From positions 1 to 64,000 of the forward strand of contig LS999828.1 in the NCBI GenBank assembly GCA_900537185.1: a stretch of 64,000 bases of DNA, given 5' to 3'. The position numbers and the translations under genes were made by a program. Shown here in pieces: positions 19,401-26,961 of this stretch. The stretch is from Cytophagales bacterium Alg240-R148. Lineage in GTDB: Bacteria > Bacteroidota > Bacteroidia > Cytophagales > Cyclobacteriaceae. Each line of letters starts with the position of its first letter. The stretch's first letter is position 1. Below the pieces are notes generated by a model. It did no database searches. It saw only the letters and a list, made by a program, of their open reading frames with translations, and was not told where the DNA came from.

Positions 19401-20247
19401 AATAAACACTTATCAATACAACAATTATTACCAGCGCTATGCTTACAGTTAATTGTATGTCTGCCTGAATTTGCCTCGCATTGCCATCGGCAACGATTAA
19501 AGCACCAAACAAAGAGGTTTGTACTTTTGTTGTACTCGCTGTGTTTACCAAGCTGCGTATTGTATCCAAAAATGCAGAAGAATGTTCACTTCCCTGCACC
19601 TTTTTACTTGGTAGCAAAAATAAAAACAGGTGTTTTCCATCGTTGGACATAAAATAACCCGTTTCTACGTTGATGTTTTCGTTGTTCTGAAATACTCTTA
19701 ACTTCTGGACCAAGTGCAAGGAAATACCCAACGGATCGCGCAGCACCGATTTTTTCATGACTGTTCCAGAAGGTGCTATTATTTGTTTAAAATTTGATTT
19801 AACAACAAATGGAATTCTATCATGGATGGTGGAGTCCAACCACTGGTAATCTGCCTCTTCCATATAAAAAGGCATCTCTTCGTAATACAAATCAAAAATT
19901 TCTAAAAAGCGGTCGGTGTTTACTTGAAACATAATGGAATCAAAGGTTCCTGCCTCAAAAGCCGTATCCAACGCATGTACTAAGCCGGTGGCCTGTTGTA
20001 TTAAGGCCTCTGAGTCAGCGCTTTCATTGCTAAAAGTAACTACCAACTTATCGGCCAACTGCGCCTCAGACATCAAAGCGGCTATTTTATCCAACTTTTT
20101 ATCTTTCGGAAGTATGGCAGACAAGGTATCGTCCAAAACAATATTTTTTATAGTGGCGCCTGCCCCTAATACAATTGCCAAAATGCAAACCAGCAGCAAC
20201 CATTTCCTGCGGTTTAAAAAATCAAATAACAACAGTATGCCTCCCAT
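16423..20247 (-). CDS. Three-domain fusion: MMPL/RND exporter, PlsC-like acyltransferase, SAM methyltransferase
   Basis: 1274 residues in three parts. Residues 1-840 form an MMPL/RND-type transporter, with one N-terminal membrane helix, a large periplasmic loop, a helix block at about 260-410, a second loop, and another block at about 650-845. Residues about 860-1050 are a lysophosphatidate-type acyltransferase with NHQSQVD (His891, Asp896) and FPEGTR (957-962). Residues about 1065-1265 are a class I SAM methyltransferase with DLGCGYG (1101-1107). Homologous exporters in aryl-polyene clusters move the pigment to the outer membrane. Here the exporter is joined to acylation and methylation activities, so tailoring may be coupled to export. 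It starts one base after the upstream glycosyltransferase gene ends. Confidence 0.92.
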   Translation of the reverse strand: MGGILLLFDFLNRRKWLLLVCILAIVLGAGATIKNIVLDDTLSAILPKDKKLDKIAALMSEAQLADKLVVTFSNESADSEALIQQATGLVHALDTAFEAGTFDSIMFQVNTDRFLEIFDLYYEEMPFYMEEADYQWLDSTIHDRIPFVVKSNFKQIIAPSGTVMKKSVLRDPLGISLHLVQKLRVFQNNENINVETGYFMSNDGKHLFLFLLPSKKVQGSEHSSAFLDTIRSLVNTASTTKVQTSLFGALIVADGNARQIQADIQLTVSIALVIIVVLISVYFRDLFVMLKLFVPVVLGAGVSLAVLVWYQDGIAAISLGIGSVIIGICIDFSLHIFTHYKYSGDKKEVLRAVTVPVIMSSLTTASAFMCLTLLQSQALQDLGKFAAGSVLFTALFALIILPHIFGLKHNQQRQPQVFFVGARVKKIVFWSIMALTIPLAFLAKEVGFDGQMEHLNYMSDAVQKAEQKLNRLTGVNDKTIYAVFEGRDMDEAMLQFEMRKQLFTDLKQEGKINSFIDFSLFAQSKKKRVAQWNRWKEFWSEEKILHAKTALITQGAKYKFKPQVYEGFFDFIRHDFAPETDQNQEIKSVLLSEYKIVQADKTILIDVLKSSRETEKIKGVYNQLPDAVGFYAFDKQIITNQLFELIRHDFDLLVSLSMGLVFMILLLFYGRIELTLITFIPIVMSWVWTLGWMALFGIQFNIVNIIICSFIMGLGIDYSIFTMSGLIEKNKYGTDNSGIYHRSILLSAITTIVGVGVLIFAEHPALSSIALISIIGITSVLFIVTAVQPVFFNYFIYNRQQKGVFPLSVLDVVNAFLVFGAIVCFSLFFSLYAVVFFFPPYKNPTFRVRFMEKGIKWMSYVIMNLPFKLPKILLNNEKERFEKPAIVVANHQSQVDIPFIFLNFKKIIVLTNKRVWNNPVFHIPIKKAGFVNIEDGVEKSFEAIKKKVEAGYSILVFPEGTRTLNGDIKRFHKGAFWLAEQLKMDVLPLVLHGCKDMLPKGTLGITPGQLTLKVLPRITTTDPVWENGYSHVSKFTCQLIRSEYARLVGELENVTYHRPRLLKNYIYKGPVLEWYVRIKTALERNFEFFDHQLPVKGKIVDLGCGYGYLNMMLSFRASTRELIGVDYDLQKIKVAQHCYSRQPNVQFVHADVLEHGQQEVDAFVLSDVLHYLTPQKQKALVQECCRLLKPGGMVLARDGNKEMKQRHVGTVLSEFFSTNFGFNKTENNLSFLGEQEMRSYIVGMEVTLEVIDQSKLTSNLFYCIRKANETEHTI

Positions 20248-20248
20248 A

Positions 20249-21427
20249 TTATTTGGATTTATAAAGTTGAATGGTGCCCAGGCTTAACAAAAATGCCCCC
20301 AACCCAGCCACCACTGCAAAAACAACAGCGCCCACTGCATATTGCAACAGGTTATTGGTTAATACAGACATATCGTAGAAATCGCTAATAGACAATTTAA
20401 AATTATCACTGCCCATCAAAACGCCCCCTGTCCAAAAACTGGCAAGCAAAATAAAGGGAATAAAAGGTGGAAGACTCACTTGCGCTGCCACCAACACCAA
20501 CACCTTGTTAAGTTTAAAGTAATGGGACAGTGCTACGGCTACTAACATTTGGTAGCCCCAAATTGGCACGATGCCCATGAACACCCCGAAACCAACTGCC
20601 GCCGCCTTTTTAACAGGGGGGTTGCCCTTGTCTGTTAAGGCATCGACAAACTGTTGTTTGAATTTGGAGTAACTAAATTCGCGAACCATCTTCATTGGCC
20701 TATGGTAGGCAATTGCCAAAATAAAAAGCACTGTGTTTAAAATGCTGATTCTCGTAAAATCTTTAAAGGGCCGGAAATGGGTTACTCTATCTTCGCCGGT
20801 TTGGTAAATTACTTTGATGGGCACTGGAATTACTGGAATTCTGTTCCAACTGGCCCTTACCATTACTTCTATTTCGAATTCAAATTTCTTCGTATACCAA
20901 CGCAAATTTTTGAGCTTGTAAATGGGATAAGCACGGTAGCCAGATTGGGTATCTGGCAAGGCCACACCGGTTTCAACTTGAAACCAAAAATTGGAGAATT
21001 TATGTCCAAAACTACTTTTTTTTGGCACGGTACTTTGGTCCATATTGCGGTGTCCTACCACCAGTGCTCCTGGAACTTGATGCATTTTTCGTATAAAATC
21101 CTCTAGGTTCTCTGGCAGGTGCTGCCCATCAGAATCAATGGTGATCGCATAGGAATAACCCAATTCAGTTGCTTTCTTAAATCCTTGCCGCAGGGCCCAA
21201 CCCTTGCCTACATTTGTTTGGTAACTTACCAAACCTTTCAATTCAAAACCCTGAAGAATTTTTAGCGTATTGTCTGTAGACCCATCGTTGACCACCAATA
21301 GGTGGTTGGTATATTTTTGAATTTCTTGAATAACCTTGCCCAATGTCTTCTCATTGTTGTAGGTGGGTACCAAAACCACAGCACTCAAAGCTTCCATTTC
21401 AGCATTTAGCAAGTAGGCGTTGTCCAT
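20249..21427 (-). CDS. GT2 glycosyltransferase fused to DUF2062
   Basis: 392 residues. The N-terminal half is a family 2 glycosyltransferase with VPTYNN (20-25), DGSTD (48-52) and the metal-binding DSDGQH (98-103), resembling dolichol-phosphate-mannose-synthase-type enzymes. The C-terminal part from about 255 is a DUF2062 membrane domain (hydrophobic blocks with GFGVFMGIVPIWGYQ). Similar proteins occur in flexirubin and aryl-polyene clusters and probably attach a sugar to the pigment or its lipid anchor; this role is inferred. It lies between the dehydratase and the exporter fusion with gaps of 1-2 bp. Confidence 0.9.
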   Translation of the reverse strand: MDNAYLLNAEMEALSAVVLVPTYNNEKTLGKVIQEIQKYTNHLLVVNDGSTDNTLKILQGFELKGLVSYQTNVGKGWALRQGFKKATELGYSYAITIDSDGQHLPENLEDFIRKMHQVPGALVVGHRNMDQSTVPKKSSFGHKFSNFWFQVETGVALPDTQSGYRAYPIYKLKNLRWYTKKFEFEIEVMVRASWNRIPVIPVPIKVIYQTGEDRVTHFRPFKDFTRISILNTVLFILAIAYHRPMKMVREFSYSKFKQQFVDALTDKGNPPVKKAAAVGFGVFMGIVPIWGYQMLVAVALSHYFKLNKVLVLVAAQVSLPPFIPFILLASFWTGGVLMGSDNFKLSISDFYDMSVLTNNLLQYAVGAVVFAVVAGLGAFLLSLGTIQLYKSK

Positions 21428-21429
21428 TG

Positions 21430-21804
21430 TTATGCTTCTCTTAAATAGGTACCTTTCAATTTGAAAAATTGTTTGTCCTTGGCATGAATCAAGGCCGTTA
21501 CCGGGTAGAGGGCATCCGGCACATCAACATTGATAGTTAAATCCATGGTGAAATATTGCAGTTCCTTGGTTGCAATGGGATTCAGAAATTTAATATCTCT
21601 CGCAGCTTTTAATTTGTATCGATGTGAAAAGGTATGCGCTAACAAATCGGCCACCAATTGCACCATACAAACTCCAGGAACAATTGCATTCCCTGGAAAA
21701 TGACCTGCAAACACCTCATGTTCTGCATGGATCCGAATCTGGTATTGGTACTTCCCTTCTTCAGAGTGCTCTCTTTCTATAAAAAACAGTTTATCCAGTA
21801 ACAT
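21430..21804 (-). CDS. Hotdog-fold 3-hydroxyacyl-ACP dehydratase (catalytic-type)
   Basis: 124 residues with the FabZ/FabA active-site block AGHFPGNAIVPGV, including the catalytic His35. It would remove water from the 3-hydroxyacyl chain on ACP to give each trans double bond of the polyene. The operon has a second hotdog protein at 28482-28916 that lacks this His, so the two may act as a heteromeric dehydratase, as reported for the ApeI/ApeP pair of aryl-polyene systems. It is only 2 bp from the glycosyltransferase and 3 bp from the lipoprotein gene. Confidence 0.87.
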   Translation of the reverse strand: MLLDKLFFIEREHSEEGKYQYQIRIHAEHEVFAGHFPGNAIVPGVCMVQLVADLLAHTFSHRYKLKAARDIKFLNPIATKELQYFTMDLTINVDVPDALYPVTALIHAKDKQFFKLKGTYLREA

Positions 21805-21807
21805 TGT

Positions 21808-22446
21808 TTACCGTTTTAATTTTCTAAGTTCCATTTTCAAGCCTATCCTTTTGTGCTTTATGGAGATTAAACTAGGGATTCCCGCTTCATACCCAGTTAA
21901 CGCAATAGATGTATTGACAAATAACTTAGAAGCACTTTCCATTTTCTCTGGTACTTTAGTCTGCGAATTTATAAAATAAAAACGCCTTTCTTTATTTTCT
22001 TGATATTTATATACGGTTACCCCTTCTTCCAAAGATCTTAATTGCTCCCATGTCGCATTTTTCAAATCATCCATTAAAATCATACGCATATCTGCTTCCA
22101 AAAGCTTAACAATTTTTTTATCCTTCAGGACCTCTAAACAATGGTGCACAATAAAATTGCCGGTTGCAGTCAGTTCAAAATCAAAGATGGTTAAACCAGT
22201 TTCTGTAACAAATACAACCCGCCTACCTCCATCCTTTAAAGTTTTGAATAAAAAAAGACCACTAAAATGTTTTTTAAAAAAATCCATCTGGGCTTTGTAC
22301 AACACTGCTTGATCGGTAAAAGGTAGTTGGTAGTCCAGTTTTAATTCCGAACTTTTTATGTTTTGTTCCCGCTTGTATTTACCATAGTGGCTGAAAGAAC
22401 AGCCCACTAACAAACATAGAATACTAACGTACCATAAATTTTTCAT
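21808..22446 (-). CDS. Lipoprotein of the aryl-polyene cluster
   Basis: 212 residues; a signal peptide ends in LLVGC, giving a lipid-modified Cys16. The mature part is basic with predicted beta strands, and no catalytic motif is seen. Aryl-polyene clusters in Proteobacteria carry an outer-membrane lipoprotein (DUF3261) beside a LolA-like carrier. This gene occupies that place and is probably its counterpart, although I cannot confirm homology by eye. Its start overlaps the end of the LolA-like gene by 23 bp. A role in receiving the pigment at the outer membrane is inference. Confidence 0.8.
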   Translation of the reverse strand: MKNLWYVSILCLLVGCSFSHYGKYKREQNIKSSELKLDYQLPFTDQAVLYKAQMDFFKKHFSGLFLFKTLKDGGRRVVFVTETGLTIFDFELTATGNFIVHHCLEVLKDKKIVKLLEADMRMILMDDLKNATWEQLRSLEEGVTVYKYQENKERRFYFINSQTKVPEKMESASKLFVNTSIALTGYEAGIPSLISIKHKRIGLKMELRKLKR

Positions 22447-23062
22447 CGGGTATGGATTCGTTGTAGGATAAACCTTCTAGTTGAATGGCAGTATAATCTC
22501 CCGTTTCTTCGATCAACCTGACCTCTTGTACATCCAAAGATTTTACATCGAATAAAATTTCCATTCGACTAACATACTGACGCATGTCTTTATTTTTAGG
22601 AATTAATACCGTCTTATAATACTGCTTATTTTTAAAAAATTCTTTATCAAAATCTTCATTGGCCAATAAGGCACCATTCAAACTGCCCACCATCATGTCG
22701 TTGATCTGTTTGAACACCTTGTTGGAGGAAGTTTTAAATTTCTGAACATTGCCTTCGTCGTTGATGTAGACCACACCCTTGGTCATGACCATCACATACC
22801 GAATTGGTTCTGTATATTCCCACCTTAAGTTACTCGGCTGCCGGTAAAAAACTTCGCCCTTAATTTCAATATCTTCAGATAAGGCCGACAAATGTTTGGT
22901 CTGTACAAAATTAGCTTTCATTGAGGCAGATTGCCCCATTTTAATTTGCAGTTTTTCCACGAATGCTTGCGCATCTTCCATTTTTTTAAAATCCGTAGAT
23001 TGTGCAGCCACCATTGTACTTCCCAATCCCAACCACACTACCAAAAATCCTAATTTATTCAT
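22424..23062 (-). CDS. LolA-like outer-membrane lipoprotein carrier
   Basis: 212 residues from the ATG at 23062. An ATG at 23086 would add eight residues, but the signal peptide (MNKLGFLVVWLGLGSTMVAAQ) begins at 23062. The mature protein has the LolA features: a Gln/Lys-rich N-terminal helix, FVQTKHL, GEVFYRQPSNLRWEY and regularly spaced beta strands. Such dedicated LolA proteins in pigment clusters carry a lipid-linked product across the periplasm. The start codon lies within the deacetylase stop region (ATGAATAA), an overlap that suggests coupled translation. Confidence 0.87.
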   Translation of the reverse strand: MNKLGFLVVWLGLGSTMVAAQSTDFKKMEDAQAFVEKLQIKMGQSASMKANFVQTKHLSALSEDIEIKGEVFYRQPSNLRWEYTEPIRYVMVMTKGVVYINDEGNVQKFKTSSNKVFKQINDMMVGSLNGALLANEDFDKEFFKNKQYYKTVLIPKNKDMRQYVSRMEILFDVKSLDVQEVRLIEETGDYTAIQLEGLSYNESIPDEKFMVR

Positions 23063-23825
23063 ATGCTTTAACGTCAAACATTTCATCTATTCTTACAAAT
23101 CTATAACCTTTATTCTTTAATTCAATAACCAATGCTTCCACTACGGCAGCATTTCCTTTTAAACGGTCGTGTAATAACACTACCGCTCCTGGTTGCACTT
23201 TAACCATCAAATTCTTTACCAACTTTTCGTTTAAGGACACCACCGTATCCAAAGACCGAACATTCCACCCTATGCACTCCATGCCCATATTTTTAATTGC
23301 TCGGGCAATGTTGGGGTTGGTAACCCCAAAAGGCGGCCGAAAAAGCCTGGGTTTTTTGGCTATTGCATCAAAAATAGCTTGGTTACAATTTTCTATTTCC
23401 TTTTGCACCCTAGCAACACCCATTGTACCAAACAAATTGGAATGGTTCTGAGTGTGGTTGCCTATTAAATGGCCTTGTTCGTGGATTTTTTGGAGCAAAG
23501 CCCTGTTTTTAAGTACTTGGCTGCCGATTACAAAAAAACTAGATGGCGCCTGGTGTTTCTGCAATACTTCTAATATGGATTCCGTACCTGCACTATCAGG
23601 GCCATCATCAAATGTTAGTGCCACCAACTTTTCAGTGGTGTTTTTGCCATTCAAAGACGAGAGGTAAAAATTAAAACCAATAGAAAAGGAACCATAGGCC
23701 AGAATAAGTACAAACAACAATAAGATTACAAGCAACCATTCCCATGGAGTAGAATGGTACCAAGACCATAGTATAAATACAGTCCCGACAACCAGGGTCC
23801 CTATAGCTGTGACTTTAAACTTCAA
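23055..23825 (-). CDS. NodB-type polysaccharide deacetylase
   Basis: 256 residues. Two hydrophobic segments at the N-terminus (about 7-22 and 30-48) anchor it in the membrane. The NodB domain shows motif 1 TFDDGP (71-76), the metal-binding pair His124 and His128 in GNHTQNH, and motif 3 RPPFG. Members remove N- or O-acetyl groups from glycans such as N-acetylglucosamine. Finding it inside the pigment operon, between the chain-length-factor-like gene and the LolA gene with overlaps on both sides, suggests it acts on a sugar attached to the pigment or its anchor. That substrate is inference. Confidence 0.9.
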   Translation of the reverse strand: MKFKVTAIGTLVVGTVFILWSWYHSTPWEWLLVILLLFVLILAYGSFSIGFNFYLSSLNGKNTTEKLVALTFDDGPDSAGTESILEVLQKHQAPSSFFVIGSQVLKNRALLQKIHEQGHLIGNHTQNHSNLFGTMGVARVQKEIENCNQAIFDAIAKKPRLFRPPFGVTNPNIARAIKNMGMECIGWNVRSLDTVVSLNEKLVKNLMVKVQPGAVVLLHDRLKGNAAVVEALVIELKNKGYRFVRIDEMFDVKAYE

Positions 23826-24870
23826 CGGCTTCTAATAAGGTTAAAGAATGGTAGTCGTTAAAATAATTGTTGTAGACCAAACAACTATTGATTGGTTCTG
23901 CACTGGCTGGGTTGTTTTGGTAAATATCCGGTAGGCTTTGTTTTTTTAAAATGGAGGCACCCAGCCCTACACCAAAAGCACCCGCGGTATGGTATTCACC
24001 GGTCAGGTGCTTGTACGGAATACAATTGGTAGAACCAAGTGGTTCAGAAATTGCATGCCAATGTTCTTTTTGCACCGTTCCAATTAGGCAAAGATCCAAG
24101 GGTTGGTCTGTGCCTAGGTTTGTTTCTAAAAAGGCAGCCAATTTTGAATGCATCAACGGTTTATCAAATGCACCATTCCAGAGCAAAACATCCTTTATTT
24201 TTGCGTAGGATTCCAGTTCTTGGTGGGCCGATAACACAAAAAAAGAAGCACCTTCGCCTGGATTTGTTTTGTTGGAACCTTCGGTCATAAAACCTTCTAT
24301 GGAACTAGGAATTGAATTTTTCCACAAACCAAGTTTCGAGCCCAGATCATAGCTTAATTCTGTAATTTCGTCTGCCCCGCCTAGTAACACCGAATTTACT
24401 TCTCCCAATTCAAACTTCAACAAGGCATCTTGTAAACCTGTTTCAAAAGAATGGCCTTTTTGAGAGTAAGTCATATTATAGCCATTGTTTTTAAGAATCA
24501 GTGCCAATTGCCCCCCAATGGTATTGTGGGTAGACTGTATAAATGCAGTAGGCGATACTGTACCTTCAGAAGACTCTAGGATTTCACTTAAAAACTTACC
24601 ACTGTCTTGTAGACAGCCCAGCCCAGTACTCGTTATAATTGCATCTACAGTTGGTAACTTACTGTCGGATAATGCATGCTGTGCAGCGGAAATGCTCATT
24701 TTTAAGAAGCGCGACATGCGCCTAGCTTGCCTGGCTGGAATGTATTGCGGATATGCTGGTTCAATGGCCTTGTAGATTGGGCCTTGAGGCCAAGATACGG
24801 CCTTTATTAAAGGAGACGCTAAAGTATCTTGTGCTGATACCAAGCCCAAACCATTGATGTATGTATCCAT
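23815..24870 (-). CDS. Ketosynthase-like protein lacking the active-site Cys (chain-length-factor-like)
   Basis: 351 residues with a thiolase/KAS fold: MSRFLKMSISAAQHAL near 52-67, LLGGADE near 162-168, NPGEGASFFVLS near 203-214 and a GEYHTAGAFGVGLGASIL block near 291-308. Where active ketosynthases carry Cys, this protein has Gly139-His140-Ser141 and no cysteine. The first catalytic-His region (around LCLIGTVQKEHW) is also altered. It therefore resembles the chain-length factor of type II polyketide and aryl-polyene systems, where it forms a heterodimer with the intact ketosynthase encoded just upstream at 24898-26091. It overlaps the deacetylase gene by 11 bp. Confidence 0.85.
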   Translation of the reverse strand: MDTYINGLGLVSAQDTLASPLIKAVSWPQGPIYKAIEPAYPQYIPARQARRMSRFLKMSISAAQHALSDSKLPTVDAIITSTGLGCLQDSGKFLSEILESSEGTVSPTAFIQSTHNTIGGQLALILKNNGYNMTYSQKGHSFETGLQDALLKFELGEVNSVLLGGADEITELSYDLGSKLGLWKNSIPSSIEGFMTEGSNKTNPGEGASFFVLSAHQELESYAKIKDVLLWNGAFDKPLMHSKLAAFLETNLGTDQPLDLCLIGTVQKEHWHAISEPLGSTNCIPYKHLTGEYHTAGAFGVGLGASILKKQSLPDIYQNNPASAEPINSCLVYNNYFNDYHSLTLLEAVEV

Positions 24871-24897
24871 TAGAAATTTATTTGTCGGTTGTTCCTT

Positions 24898-26091
24898 TTA
24901 ACTTTTAAATACCAAACTACTGCTGTTGCCTCCAAATCCAAATGAATTGGATAGGACATTTTTTATATTCCCTGCCCTCATTTTCTTAACCGGGTTTAAG
25001 CCAGTTGCCTCTATCGGGGTTTTAAACCTTAAACCTGGCAAAACTTGCTGATTTTGGAGTGCCATAATTGAAAATACGGCTTCAATAGCACCCGCAGCCC
25101 CCAAAGTATGCCCAGTAAACCCCTTGGTAGAACTCAACGGAGGTAAAACATCTTCAAACAGTGCTTTTACAGCCCTACTCTCTGTTAAATCGTTGTTTTC
25201 GGTTCCAGTCCCATGCATATTGATGTAGTCGATTTGCTCTGGCAACAATTGCGCTTGTTTCAAAGCCTTTTGCATGGCCAAATACGCCCCTTTTCCTTCC
25301 GGTGAATTGGCTGTTTGATGGAAGGCGTCGTTGGCATTGCCCCATCCTACCACCTTTCCATATTTTTTTTTACCCTCTGCCAAAGCAGCGGATTCCAACA
25401 CCAAATAAGCTGCTCCTTCTCCTAGATTCAAACCTTTTCTGGAGGCATCTAATGGCCTACAAGGGGTTGCATCCAGAATGAATAATGCGTTAAACCCGTT
25501 CAGTGTAAACAAAGACAATGCATCGACACCCCCTACGATCACCCTATCTAATTTGCCCGTTAACACCAATTGGGCTCCCAGCATAATAGCATTGGCCGAA
25601 GACGAACAGGCCGTTGATATGGTAGATGTAAACCCATTGATTCCGTATTCCTTACCCAAGAAAGCAGTGTGGGCACCACAATCGTGCATGGCCACTTCTC
25701 GAATGGATGGTTGGCCGCCGGATTTGATATCTTTTAAATAGTTTTCAGTTCGGTCCATCCCCCCAACTGTTGTAGCACTTATAAGACCAGAAACAATGTT
25801 CGGGTCATTTTCCCATTGCGCCAGGTTTGTCGCCTCCTGCATGGCCCAAGCTGCAAGCAGTGTAGTTCTAGAGTTTGTTTTTTTAAAACTATCCCCTAGA
25901 TCTTCCTGCAGCTGTTGGTTGCTCAATTGCACTTCTCCAACAGGCAACTCAGATTGGTAACGGCTTTGTAAAATAGACATGGGGCCAATTCCTGTGGCAC
26001 CGGATACAAGAGAATCCCAGCACTGCTTGTTGTTGTTGCCAATACTTGACACAATACCTATACCCGTTATTGCTACCCCATTTAACGCCAT
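24898..26091 (-). CDS. Beta-ketoacyl-ACP synthase (FabF-like), catalytically complete
   Basis: 397 residues from the ATG at 26091, chosen because the fold begins MALNGVAITGIG; an earlier ATG at 26124 would run into the preceding ACP gene. The triad is intact: Cys162 in STACSSS, His294 in NMHGTGTENND and His328 in GFTGHTLGAAG. It would elongate the ACP-bound polyene by two carbons, probably as a heterodimer with the adjacent Cys-less protein. The ACP gene at 26093-26347 ends one base before it. Confidence 0.92.
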   Translation of the reverse strand: MALNGVAITGIGIVSSIGNNNKQCWDSLVSGATGIGPMSILQSRYQSELPVGEVQLSNQQLQEDLGDSFKKTNSRTTLLAAWAMQEATNLAQWENDPNIVSGLISATTVGGMDRTENYLKDIKSGGQPSIREVAMHDCGAHTAFLGKEYGINGFTSTISTACSSSANAIMLGAQLVLTGKLDRVIVGGVDALSLFTLNGFNALFILDATPCRPLDASRKGLNLGEGAAYLVLESAALAEGKKKYGKVVGWGNANDAFHQTANSPEGKGAYLAMQKALKQAQLLPEQIDYINMHGTGTENNDLTESRAVKALFEDVLPPLSSTKGFTGHTLGAAGAIEAVFSIMALQNQQVLPGLRFKTPIEATGLNPVKKMRAGNIKNVLSNSFGFGGNSSSLVFKS

Positions 26092-26092
26092 A

Positions 26093-26347
26093 TTAACCTG
26101 CCTTTTCTTGCACATATTGTGCAAGGGTTCGTAGAGATTTGAATATTTCTTTGCCTTCCTCTGGGCTGGCTACTTTTACGCCGTATTTCTTTTCTAACAA
26201 CACTATTAATTCTAACGCATCGATGGAATCCAAACCCAATCCTTCACCAAAAAGCAAATCATCTGGGCCCACTTCTTCCTTATTTACATCTTCCAAATTT
26301 AGTTGTTCGATGATGTCTATTTTAATTTTTTCTATCAACTCCTCCAT
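26093..26347 (-). CDS. Acyl carrier protein
   Basis: 84 residues, acidic, with the phosphopantetheine site GLGLDSIDALEL (Ser41). It would carry the growing polyene. It is one of two ACPs in the operon and lies directly upstream of the FabF-like ketosynthase and its Cys-less partner, which suggests it serves that condensing pair. Confidence 0.92.
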   Translation of the reverse strand: MEELIEKIKIDIIEQLNLEDVNKEEVGPDDLLFGEGLGLDSIDALELIVLLEKKYGVKVASPEEGKEIFKSLRTLAQYVQEKAG

Positions 26348-26358
26348 GTATACTAATC

Positions 26359-26961
26359 TTATTTGTGAATCAATTCTGTTAAATTATCTATTGAAAATGG
26401 CAACGCCATTCCTCTTTTTGTTGTTTCTATTAAAAATAATATTGCGTCATACTTGTCGTTGTAAAAGTTCAGCCAGCCTGCCATACATGTCTGGGTTCCT
26501 TCTTCCACCAATATAGACGTATCTACAATTAATTTTTCTATATCCAGTTCTCTATGAGAAGTACAGGCATTTTCACCTTTAAAATTATAACGAATGGCCA
26601 TTTCTCCTAAAACAATATTGGACAAGGTATATACAAATACAGCTGGGCTGGGGAAATATTCCTTTGGGTTAGAAATACTGGATTGGTGCCTTTGATCGGT
26701 ATCCAAGGAAGCATGTGCATTTTGTATTACAAGGCTTCTTTGCTCGGGCTCAATGGCCTCTAGTTCCAAACCTTCCAACAACAGCTCGGAAGACAGTATA
26801 CCCAATTTACAAAGGTTGTCCATTTTATAAAACTTGGGGTATACCGTTTGCCGTTTCTTAAATAGGCTTTTCAATTCTTCCTGTTCAGGCCAATCCACCA
26901 TTTTCACACCATTTTTATACAGCGTTTGGTTGCTCAATTGAACAGATGCATTTATATACAT
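26359..26961 (-). CDS. Short ketosynthase-N-terminal-like protein of the pigment operon
   Basis: 200 residues. The central part (FYKMDNLCKLGILSSELLL, then YFPSPAVFVYTLSNIVLGE at about 102-120, then RYNFKGENAC) follows the order of the N-terminal half of a ketosynthase fold. However, it has no active-site Cys motif and no C-terminal half with the two histidines. It may be a degenerate, scaffold-type subunit. I recognise it only by these motifs and by context: it sits between the ACP and another ketosynthase, overlapping the latter by 10 bp. Function unknown. Confidence 0.72.
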   Translation of the reverse strand: MYINASVQLSNQTLYKNGVKMVDWPEQEELKSLFKKRQTVYPKFYKMDNLCKLGILSSELLLEGLELEAIEPEQRSLVIQNAHASLDTDQRHQSSISNPKEYFPSPAVFVYTLSNIVLGEMAIRYNFKGENACTSHRELDIEKLIVDTSILVEEGTQTCMAGWLNFYNDKYDAILFLIETTKRGMALPFSIDNLTELIHK

